From positions 124,001-188,000 of the forward strand of contig CAVOXT010000005.1 of the NCBI GenBank assembly GCA_963700495.1: DNA of 64,000 bases, given 5' to 3'. Below, piece by piece: positions 6,214 through 14,365 of this stretch; the stretch's first letter is position 1, and each line of letters begins with the position of its first letter. The notes under the pieces were generated by a model, which saw only the letters and a list, made by a program, of their open reading frames with translations, did not search any database and was not told the origin of the DNA. The translations under genes and the position numbers were made by a program. The DNA is from JACCTU01 sp963700495 (GTDB lineage Bacteria > Actinomycetota > Thermoleophilia > Gaiellales > Gaiellaceae).

Positions 6214-8090
6214 ATGAACCGCCTCGCTCAGGAGACGAGCCCCTACCTCCTCCAGCACGCCGACAACCCCGTCGACTGGTACCCGTGGGGCGACGAGGCG
6301 CTCTCGCGTGCGCGGGCGGAGGACAAGCCGATCCTGCTCTCGGTCGGCTACTCCGCGTGCCACTGGTGTCACGTCATGGAGCACGAGTCGTTCGAGGACG
6401 CGGCGACGGCTCGGCTGATGAACGAGCAGTTCGTGTCGATCAAGGTCGACCGCGAGGAGCGCCCCGACGTCGACGCCGTGTACATGGACGCGGTCGTCGC
6501 GATCAGCGGGCACGGCGGCTGGCCGATGACCGTGTTCCTGACGCCCGACGGCGAGCCGTTCTTCGGCGGCACGTACTACCCGCCGGAGCCGCGGCACGGC
6601 CTCCCGAGCTTCCGCCAGGTGCTGGTCGCCGTCTCGGAGGCGTACCGCGAGCGCCGCGAGGACGTCTCCCGACAGGCGCAGGCGCTCGTCGAGGCGGTGC
6701 GCGTGCAGAGCGTGCAGGAGCCGTCCTCCGGCTCGCTGGGCACGGACGTTCTCGACGGGGCGGTCGAGACGCTTCGGTCGCAGGTCGACCCGGACTGGGG
6801 TGGCTTCGGGCGCGCACCGAAGTTCCCGCCCGCGTCGCCGCTCGAGTTCCTGCTCCGCCGCGGCGAACTCGACGCGAGCGTGACGACGCTCGACGCGATG
6901 GCCCTCGGCGGAATGTACGACGTGGTCGGCGGCGGCTTCCACCGCTACTCGGTCGACGAGCGCTGGCTCGTGCCGCACTTCGAGAAGATGCTCTACGACA
7001 ACGCACTGCTCGTCCCGGCGTACCTGCACGGCTGGGCGCTGACAGGCGACGAGCGCTACCGCGACGTCGTCGCGCGGACGGTCGACTACATGCTCCGCGA
7101 GCTCTGGATCGAGGGCGAGGGGTTCGCCTCCTCGCAGGACGCCGACACGGACGGCGTCGAGGGCCTCACGTACACGTGGGCGCCGGGGGAGGGCGCCCCC
7201 GAGGAGCTGCTGGAGCCCTTCGAGGGCGGCCGCTTCATCCTGCGAGGCGAGCTCGACGAGGCGACGCGGCTTCGCCTGCTGGAGATCCGCGAACGACGTC
7301 CGCAGCCGGGGCGAGACGACAAGGTGATCACGTCGTGGAACGGTCTTGCGCTCGCGGCGCTTGCGGAGGCCGGGCGCATGCTCGAGCGGCCCGATCTGCT
7401 CGAGTTGCGGAGCGGCGCTGGCCGGGCTGATGACGTCGGGCGAGATCGTCCGCTCGCGGCGGGGCAGTCGGATCTCGGGCGCCGGCTTCCTCGACGACTA
7501 CGCGAACCTCGCGCACGGCCTCTACGAGCTGCACGTCGCGACGGGCGACCTGCGCTGGCTGCGCGAATCGCGGCGAGTCGCGCTGCTCGCGCTCGAGCGG
7601 TTCCACGACGAGGAGCGCGGCGGGTTCTTCATGACCGCGCGCGGGGCAGAAGAGCTCGTCACGCGCAGGAAGGACTTCGACGACCACCCGACGCCGTCCG
7701 GCAACTCGATGCTCGCGTTCGTCCTGCTCCGGCTCGCGCGGATCTGGGGCGACGACGAGCTCGAGCGGCGCCGCGGTCGGGGTCTTCCGGCTGGTCCTGC
7801 CTGTCCTCGCACGCGCGCCTTCGGCGTTCGGCTGGACGCTCGCCGCGCTCGATCTCCATCTCTCCGCACCGCGGGAGCTCGCGCTCCTCGCCGACCCTCG
7901 TGACGACGTCGCGCGGGCCGCGCTCTCTCGCTGGGACCCCAACGCGGTCGTCGCGTTCGGCCCTGCCGACGACGTTCCGCTGCTCGCGGGAAAGGATCGC
8001 GTCGACGGGAAGCCGACGCTCTACGATTGCGAGCGGTTCGCCTGCCGCGCGCCGGTCACGGATGCTGACGCGATCCTTACCAACCGCTAA
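6214..8090 (+). pseudogene. Thioredoxin-fold / six-hairpin protein (YyaL, SPATA20 family), at least two frameshifts
   Basis: Member of the DUF255 family: an N-terminal thioredoxin-like domain with Cys49-His-Trp-Cys52 (SACHWCHVMEHESF), then an alpha/alpha barrel like N-acylglucosamine 2-epimerases (GGMYDVVGGGFHRYSVDERW, ASSQDADTDG). Function is not established for the family. The first 390 residues read cleanly. The frame then shifts near 7400 (before AALAGLMTSGEIV), and again near 7765 (GGCGCCGCGG, probably one extra C), ending at the TAA at 8088. The expected full-length product is about 625 aa, slightly short for the family. The conserved residues on both sides of each break argue for sequence error or very recent decay. 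Confidence 0.8.
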
Positions 8091-8096
8091 TCACCA

Positions 8097-9801
8097 ATGC
8101 ACGCCTCAACGGGTATGAGGTCGGCCGTGGGTAGGACGCTGGCCGTCGGTGCCCTCGTCGCCGGAGCGCTCGTCGCCGGCCTTGCGCCCGCCCGCGACAG
8201 CGGTGCGGCGGAGGCCCCCGCGTTGCGCCCGAACATCGTCGTGGTCATGTCCGACGACCAGGCGGTCGAGTCGATGCGCGTGATGGCGAACGTGAACTCG
8301 CTCCTCGCCGCGCCAGGGCGACGACGTGGACGAACAACTTCGTCTCGTTCCCGCTCTGCTGCCCGTCGCGCACGACGTTCCTCACCGGCCAGTACGGCCA
8401 CAACCACACCGTGATGGGGAACGCAGGCGCCGCAGGGCGGCTACGAGAAGCTCGTGCCGACGCAGGCGAACACGCTGCCCGGTGTGGCTGCGCGCGGCGG
8501 GCTACCACACGGTTCACATCGGCAAGTACCTGAACGGCTACGGGCAGCCGGCGCCCGACCGAGGTGCCGCCGGGCTGGGACGAGTGGTTCGGCTCGGTCG
8601 ATCCGAGCACGTACCGCTACTACGGCTACACGCTGAACGAGAACGGGAAGCTCGTGAACTACGGGAACAGGCCCGGCGACTATCAGGCGGACGTCTACAC
8701 GGACAAGGCGGTCGACGCAGTCAAGCGCCTCGCTCCGCGGCCGGAGCCGTTCTTCCTCTCGGTCGCGTACCTCGCCCCGCATGCGGGCACGCCGCGCGAG
8801 TCCGACGATCCGGCAAACCTCGCCACGCCCGTCCCGGCGCCGCGTCACCGCAACCGCTTCGCGGCCGAGCCGATGCCGCGCACGCCCGCGTTCAACGAGG
8901 CCGACGTGTCCGACAAGCCGGTCGCGATCCGGCAGCGCCCTCTCTTCGGGGCCGCCCGCATCGCCGCGATCACGGAGAACTACCGCCAGCGCCTCGAGTC
9001 GCTGCTCGCAGTCGACGAGGGCGTCGCCGCGATCGTCCGCGCGCTGCAGGACAGCGGCGAGCTCGATCGGACGCTCTTCGTTTTCACATCCGACAACGGT
9101 TTCTTCCACGGCGAGCATCGGGTCGCGAGCGGCAAGGTGCTGCATCTACGAGCCGTCGGTACGTGTGCCGCTGGTGATGCGCGGCCCGGGGGTTCCGCGC
9201 GGCGATCCAGCTCGCCCAGCCGTCCGTCAACGTCGACCTCGCTCCGACGATCGTCGACGCGGCGAACGCGCGTGCCGGGAGGACGATGGACGGCGTCTCG
9301 CTGCTCTCGCTGCTGGCCGACCGCACGCGATTCGTGGGCCGTGACGTGCTGCTCGAGACACCGACCTACGCCGCCGTGCACACGACGCGCTTCGTCTACG
9401 TCGAGCACAACACCGGCGAGCGCGAGCTGTACGACCTGTCGAGCGACCCGTACGAGCTCGCGAGCCTGCATGCGAGCCCGGCCTACGACCAGGTTCGGTC
9501 CGATCTCGCGAGGCGCTTGCTCGCCCTTCGGTCGTGCAAGGGAGCGGCGTGCAGGAGGGGGCCGGCTCTTCGCGTCACGAGCCGGTGCCTCGGCCGCTCG
9601 CATCGCGTGGGCGTCGCGGGCCTCGATGGTCGGCTCGTCGACCGCGTGGACTGGATCTACCGCGGCCGTCCCGCGGGCACCGACCGCCGGGCGCCGTTCC
9701 AGGCGAAGCTGCCGGCGGCGGCGGGCGTCGTGCGCGCGATCTCGACGCTGAGCGACGGCCGCAAGGCGTCCGTCGACCGCCGACTTTCCGCCTGCGGCTA
9801 G
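8097..9801 (+). pseudogene. Sulfatase, N-acetylglucosamine-6-sulfatase-like, about six frameshifts
   Basis: Exported type-I sulfatase. A signal/anchor segment (VGRTLAVGALVAGALVAGL) precedes RPNIVVVMSDDQ, with metal-binding Asp-Asp. The active-site motif CCPSRTTFLTGQYGHNH contains the C-x-P-x-R needed for formylglycine formation and resembles glucosamine-6-sulfatases. FVFTSDNGFFHGEHR and a C-terminal ELYDLSSDPYEL are also typical. These pieces lie in different frames; breaks fall near 8315, 8430, 8480, 8563, 9145 and 9200, most explained by one extra base (for example CCCGGTG where CCCGTG would keep frame). An intact protein would be about 560 aa and would desulfate a glycan or glycosaminoglycan-like substrate. 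The formylglycine-generating enzyme is not in the window. Confidence 0.8.
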
Positions 9802-9820
9802 GGATACGATCCCCCGCGCC

Positions 9821-10537
9821 GTGATGGCGCTCCTCTCGGTCGAGAACGTCAGTCGGCACTTCGGCGGTGTCGTCGCGCTCGACGAGGTCTCGTTCGAGGT
9901 GCCTGCAGGTGAGATCGTCGGCCTGATCGGGCCGAACGGCGCCGGCAAGACGACCGCCTTCAACGTCATCACCCGTTTGTACAAGCCCGACGACGGACGG
10001 GTCGTCTTCGACGGTGGGGATCTGCTGCGAACGCCGGTTCACCGCGTTGTCAAGCGCGGCATCGCGCGAACGTTCCAGAACGTCGCGCTCTGGCCGACAC
10101 TCACGGTGCTCGACAACGTCAAGGTCGGCGCGCAGGCGAGGCGCGGCGAGCGCGACGCCGATGAGCTCCTCGAGTACGTCGGGCTGACGCACGTCGCCTA
10201 CCGGCCGGCGGCGGGGCTCCCGTTCGGGACGCTGAAGCGCATCGAGCTCGCGCGCGCACTTGCCTCGAGCCCGAAGCTGCTCCTGCTCGACGAGCCGGCC
10301 GGCGGTCTCAACCACGAGGAGGTCGGAGAGCTCGGGGAGTTCATCCGTCGCCTGCGCGCCGACTTCGACCTGACCGTGCTGCTCGTCGAGCACCACATGA
10401 ACCTCGTCATGGGCATCTCCGACCGTGTGTACGTCCTGAACTTCGGGCGCGTGATCGCGGGCGGGACCCCGCAAGAGGTGCAGCGCGACCCGGGCGTGAT
10501 CGAGGCCTACCTCGGAGACGCGGGTGCCGCTGCTTGA
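9821..10537 (+). CDS. livG: Branched-chain amino acid ABC transporter ATPase, LivG type (system 1)
   Basis: 238 aa ATPase that powers import together with LivF, LivH and LivM encoded downstream. Walker A GPNGAGKTT is at 37-45, Walker B LLLLDEPAGGLN, and the H-loop VEHHMNLV. The signature loop, normally LSYGQQRR in this family, reads LPFGTLKRIELARAL, so the ABC signature is degenerate; the partner LivF keeps LSGGEQQ. It is the first gene of a five-gene operon. A TACGAT box lies 10 nt before the GTG start. Substrate could be branched-chain or other hydrophobic amino acids, short amides or urea; the family is broad. Confidence 0.9.
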   Translation: MMALLSVENVSRHFGGVVALDEVSFEVPAGEIVGLIGPNGAGKTTAFNVITRLYKPDDGRVVFDGGDLLRTPVHRVVKRGIARTFQNVALWPTLTVLDNVKVGAQARRGERDADELLEYVGLTHVAYRPAAGLPFGTLKRIELARALASSPKLLLLDEPAGGLNHEEVGELGEFIRRLRADFDLTVLLVEHHMNLVMGISDRVYVLNFGRVIAGGTPQEVQRDPGVIEAYLGDAGAAA

Positions 10538-11231
10538 GCTCGAAGCGGTCGACGCACGCTACGGCGCTGTGCCGGCGCTCCACGGCGTCACGCTCGCGGT
10601 CGACGAGCGCGAGGTCGTCTCGGTCCTCGGTGCGAACGGCGCGGGGAAGACGACGACGCTCCGAGCGATCTCCGGCACGGTCCGCCGGAAAGGCGGCCTC
10701 CGCTTCGACGGCCGGCCGCTCCCGCGCACGCCCGAAGCAGTCGCACGGCTCGGTATCGCCCACGTCCCGGAGGGACGCGGCACCTTCTCGGAGCTGACCG
10801 TCGACGAGAACCTGCAGCTGGGCTCGTACGCGCGCCGCGACCGGTCCGGGTACGAGCGGGACCACGAGGAATTGCTCGAGCACTTCCCGTGGCTCGGGGA
10901 GCGGCGCGACCAGCAGGCGGGCACGCTGTCCGGCGGCGAGCAGCAGATGCTCGCGCTGGCGCGCGCGTTCATGGCCCGCCCGCGACTGATCCTCGTCGAC
11001 GAGCCGTCACTGGGGCTCGCGCCGATGGTCGTGACCCAGATCTTCGACGTCCTGCGGTCGTGGATCGACGAGCACGGCATGTCCGCGCTCGTCGTCGAGC
11101 AGAACGCGAACGTCGCGCTCCAGCACTCCGAGCGCGCGTACGTGCTCGAGGTCGGCCGCGTCGTGCTGTCCGGGACCGCCGCGGAGCTGCGTCGCGACGA
11201 GTCCGTCCGCAAGAGCTACCTCGGCTACTAG
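10524..11231 (+). CDS. livF: Branched-chain amino acid ABC transporter ATPase, LivF type (system 1)
   Basis: 235 aa second ATPase of the transporter. Walker A GANGAGKTT, Q-loop HVPEGRGTFSELTV, intact signature LSGGEQQMLALARAF, Walker B LILVDEPSLGLAPMV, and H-loop VVEQNANVAL are the LivF-specific forms. The GTG start lies 14 bp inside livG, indicating translational coupling. The permease genes livH and livM follow almost without gaps. Confidence 0.92.
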   Translation: MPLLELEAVDARYGAVPALHGVTLAVDEREVVSVLGANGAGKTTTLRAISGTVRRKGGLRFDGRPLPRTPEAVARLGIAHVPEGRGTFSELTVDENLQLGSYARRDRSGYERDHEELLEHFPWLGERRDQQAGTLSGGEQQMLALARAFMARPRLILVDEPSLGLAPMVVTQIFDVLRSWIDEHGMSALVVEQNANVALQHSERAYVLEVGRVVLSGTAAELRRDESVRKSYLGY

Positions 11232-11235
11232 CCAC

Positions 11236-12117
11236 GTGGCGGACTTCCTCCAGCAGGTCGTTTCGGGGATCGCGTCGGGCGGCGTCTACGCGCTGCTCGC
11301 GCTCGCTCTGGTGCTCATCTACCGCTCGACGGGCGTCCTCAACTTCGCGCAGGGCGAGATGGCGATGTTCTCGACGTTCATCTGCTGGGAGCTCATCGAC
11401 CGAGGCATGCCGTACTGGGTCGCCTTCTTCCTCACGCTCGTGATCTCGTTCGCCGGCGGCGTGGTGATCGAGCGGCTCGTGATCCACGTGGTCTCACGTT
11501 CGCAGGCGCTCACGGTCGTGACCGTGACGATCGGGCTGCTGATCCTGTTGAACGGCGCTGCGGCCTGGATCTGGAAGGGCGAGCAGCGCACGCTCGAGAG
11601 CCCGTTTCCGAGCGACACCTTCGACATCGGCGGCGTCGTGGTCTCGGCCCAGGACCTCGGCATCATCGCCGTCTCGCTCTCGATCGTGCTCATCCTCTGG
11701 GCGTTCTTCCAGAGGACCCGTGTCGGGCTTGCGCTGCGCGCGTCGTCGTTCAACCCCGAGTCGAGCCGGCTTCACGGCATCCGCGTCTCGCGGATGCTCG
11801 CGCTCGGCTGGGGCCTCGCCGCAGTTCTCGGCGCGGTTGCAGGGATCCTCGTCGCGCCGACCCAGGGGAGCTTCGACCAGAACCTGATGCTCCCGGTCCT
11901 CATCTTCGCGTTCGCGGCGGCCGTGCTCGGCGGACTCGACAGCCCGATCGGGGCGGTCGTGGGCGGCGTCGTGCTCGGCGTCGCGCTGAACCTGATCGGC
12001 GCCTACATCGACTTCTTCGCCGACCTGCGCCTGCCCGCGGCGCTGCTGCTGATCCTCGCCGTCCTCTTGCTGCGACCCCACGGGTTCTTCGGGCGAGCGA
12101 TTGCGAGACGCGTCTGA
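11236..12117 (+). CDS. livH: Branched-chain amino acid ABC transporter permease, LivH type (system 1)
   Basis: 293 aa integral membrane protein with about eight hydrophobic segments. The N-terminal GIASGGVYALLALALVLIYR and NFAQGEMAMFSTF are diagnostic for LivH permeases, as is AAVLGGLDSPIGAVVGGVVLG near the C-terminus. It pairs with LivM to form the channel. The GTG start is 4 nt after the livF stop, and its own stop overlaps the livM start by one base. Confidence 0.92.
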   Translation: MADFLQQVVSGIASGGVYALLALALVLIYRSTGVLNFAQGEMAMFSTFICWELIDRGMPYWVAFFLTLVISFAGGVVIERLVIHVVSRSQALTVVTVTIGLLILLNGAAAWIWKGEQRTLESPFPSDTFDIGGVVVSAQDLGIIAVSLSIVLILWAFFQRTRVGLALRASSFNPESSRLHGIRVSRMLALGWGLAAVLGAVAGILVAPTQGSFDQNLMLPVLIFAFAAAVLGGLDSPIGAVVGGVVLGVALNLIGAYIDFFADLRLPAALLLILAVLLLRPHGFFGRAIARRV

Positions 12118-13127
12118 TGATCCGCTGGGCCCGCTACGCGATCCGCGCGCTCGGCTTCGCCCTCTTCGTCGCGGTCGTGGTCTACGTGCCGTTCCGGATC
12201 TCGGACTTCCGCGCGTCCGAGTTCGCGCTGATCGGGGTCTACTTCATCGCGATCGTCGGCCTGAACATCCTCACCGGGTACACGGGCGTCATCTCGCTCG
12301 GCCACGGCGCCTTCATGGCGCTCGGTGCGTACACGACGGCGATCCTCGTCACCGACCACGGGATGAGAGACCTCTGGACGATCCCGCTCGCGGGGCTGCT
12401 CGCGGCGGCCGCCGGTGCGGCGTTCGGCCTGCCGGCGCTGCGGCTGTCCGGGCCGTACATCGCGCTCGTGACGTTCGGCCTCGCGGTGGCGACCCCGATC
12501 GTGATCAAGAAGTTCGACGGCCTCACCGGCGGCAGCGGTGGGATCAACCTGTTCGAGGCAAAGGGGATCACCGGCCTGCCCGAGTTCATCGTCACGCTCC
12601 CGGGCGGCCACCAGCTCTCCTTCAACGACTGGCTCTACTACCTCACGTGGACGATCGCGCTCGTGCTGTTCGCCGTTGCGTGGGGGATCCACCACAGCCG
12701 GCTCGGCCGCTCGTTCCGAGCAATCCGGGACAACGAGATCGCCGCGGCCGCGTCCGGCGTTTGGCTCGCGTCTCACAAGACGCTCGCGTTCACGCTCTCC
12801 GCCTTCTACGCCGGCGTCGCGGGGTCGCTGCTCGCCATCTCCGCGTTCTCCGCACAGCCGGGCGCGTTTCCGGTCGACCGCTCGATCGCGCTGCTCGTCG
12901 GCCTCGCCGTCGGCGGGCTCGGCTCCCTCGCGCCCCTTGTCGCGGGGGCGGCCTTCCTCGTCTTCCTGCCGCAGTGGGCCCAGGACATCTCGAAGGCTCC
13001 AGGCGTGCCGGCGGTGATCTACGGCGCGGTGCTGATCGCGCTCATGATGGTGCTGCCGATGGGCGTGGGCGGGTTGCTCCGGCGGATCGCCGGACCCCTA
13101 ACTTCTCGCCTGTATCCTCGGTCTTAG
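12117..13127 (+). CDS. livM: Branched-chain amino acid ABC transporter permease, LivM type (system 1)
   Basis: 336 aa integral membrane protein of the LivM family. Typical segments are GLNILTGYTGVISLGHGAFMALGAYT, of which GYTGVISLGHGAFM is the core, then RAIRDNEIAAAASGV, the cytoplasmic loop that contacts the ATPases, and a glycine-rich helix ALLVGLAVGGLGSLAPLVAG. In LivM relatives this last helix usually carries G-G-x-G-S-x-x-G; the form here (GGLGSLAP) is close. The ATG overlaps the livH stop (TGATGA), so the two are translationally coupled. Confidence 0.92.
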   Translation: MIRWARYAIRALGFALFVAVVVYVPFRISDFRASEFALIGVYFIAIVGLNILTGYTGVISLGHGAFMALGAYTTAILVTDHGMRDLWTIPLAGLLAAAAGAAFGLPALRLSGPYIALVTFGLAVATPIVIKKFDGLTGGSGGINLFEAKGITGLPEFIVTLPGGHQLSFNDWLYYLTWTIALVLFAVAWGIHHSRLGRSFRAIRDNEIAAAASGVWLASHKTLAFTLSAFYAGVAGSLLAISAFSAQPGAFPVDRSIALLVGLAVGGLGSLAPLVAGAAFLVFLPQWAQDISKAPGVPAVIYGAVLIALMMVLPMGVGGLLRRIAGPLTSRLYPRS

Positions 13128-13133
13128 GGAACC

Positions 13134-14345
13134 GTGCGCGTTTTCGGCGTGATCCTGCTCTCTCTTGCACTTGCCGCCGGCGCTGCTTCTGCTCGACCAT
13201 CGGCCGATCCCGGCGTCAGCTCGGACGAGATCGTGATCGGGGGCACCGTCCCGCTCTCCGGCATCGCCGCGTCGTACGCTTCGGTCGGCAGAGGCGCCGA
13301 GGCGTACTTCAAGTACGTGAACGCACACGGCGGCGTGAACGGGCGGAAGATCACCTACAAGTACGTCGACGACCAGTACAACCCCGCGCAGACCGTGCAG
13401 GCGACGCGGCAGCTCGTGCAGCAGGACCGCGTCTTCGCGATCTTCAACTCGCTCGGCACGGAGCAGAACCTTGCGATTCGCTCGTTCCTGAACGCAGCCA
13501 AGGTGCCGCAGCTGTTTGCCGGTTCGGGGGCGACGACGTTCGGCCGCGACTTCCGCCGCTACCCGTACACGATCGGCTTCCTCCCGAGCTACGTCGGTGA
13601 GGGGAAGGTGTACGCGCGGCACATCCTGGCGAACAAGCCGAAGGCGAAGATCGCGGTGCTCTACCAGAACGACGACTACGGGAAGGATCTCCTGAGCGGG
13701 TTCAAGACCGGGCTCGGCGCCAGACGTCGGAACATCGTCTCCGAGCAGAGCTACGACCCGCTCTCGACCGACGTCTCGTCGCAGGTCGCGCGGCTGAAGA
13801 ACTCGAAGGCGACGATCCTGATGCTGATCACGACGCCGCCGTTCACGATCCGCGGCCTCGTGGCGGCGAACCGGCTCGGCTGGCATCCGCAGGTCTACGT
13901 CGACCAGGTCGGCGGCGCGACGAACATCATGCGGATCGTTTCCGCGACGGCGACCCCGAAGATCATCGAGGGCGCGATCACGCTGATCTCGGTGAAGGAC
14001 CCGACCTCGCCGCGCTTCAACAAGGACAAGGGGATGTTGCTGTACAAGACGATCATGCGCCAGCAGCTTCCCCGCGGCGACGTCAACGACGGCTTCTACG
14101 TCTACTCGATGGCGGTCGCCCACACGTTCGTGGACGCCCTGCGCAGGGCCGGGCGGAACCCGACGCGGGCGGCGGTGCTTCGGGCGGTCGCGAACCTGAA
14201 CGTCAAGAACAACCCGTTCCTCCTGCCGGGCGTCGCCGTCAAGACGAGCGCCACGGACCACTTCCCGCTCGACCAGGGCCAGCTCCAGCGCTGGACGAAG
14301 AACCAGTGGTTCCCGCTCGGCAAGGTAGTCACCGCCAAGCCCTGA
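13134..14345 (+). CDS. livK: ABC transporter substrate-binding protein, LivK type (system 1)
   Basis: 403 aa type-I periplasmic-binding protein, exported by a Sec signal (LLSLALAAGAASA, cleavage near residue 20). It lacks a lipobox cysteine, unlike system 2, so anchoring is unclear. IVIGGTVPLSGIAASYASVG is the family N-terminus; AVLYQNDDYGKDLLSGFKTG marks the second lobe. It follows livM by 6 bp and ends the operon. Such proteins with the GTVPLSG start often bind amino acids or amides, but the ligand cannot be read from the sequence. Confidence 0.9.
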   Translation: MRVFGVILLSLALAAGAASARPSADPGVSSDEIVIGGTVPLSGIAASYASVGRGAEAYFKYVNAHGGVNGRKITYKYVDDQYNPAQTVQATRQLVQQDRVFAIFNSLGTEQNLAIRSFLNAAKVPQLFAGSGATTFGRDFRRYPYTIGFLPSYVGEGKVYARHILANKPKAKIAVLYQNDDYGKDLLSGFKTGLGARRRNIVSEQSYDPLSTDVSSQVARLKNSKATILMLITTPPFTIRGLVAANRLGWHPQVYVDQVGGATNIMRIVSATATPKIIEGAITLISVKDPTSPRFNKDKGMLLYKTIMRQQLPRGDVNDGFYVYSMAVAHTFVDALRRAGRNPTRAAVLRAVANLNVKNNPFLLPGVAVKTSATDHFPLDQGQLQRWTKNQWFPLGKVVTAKP

Positions 14346-14365
14346 GGGACCTCTAAGCTCCTCGC

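Noticed and set aside
4182..6215. 677-codon minus-strand frame across HMG-CoA lyase and CoA transferase
   Set aside because: Arg/Pro/Ala-rich composition with no domain; it is antisense to the clear HMG-CoA lyase frame.
8097..9801. Several small independent genes in the sulfatase region
   Set aside because: The fragments align consecutively to one sulfatase, with motifs in the correct order in different frames.
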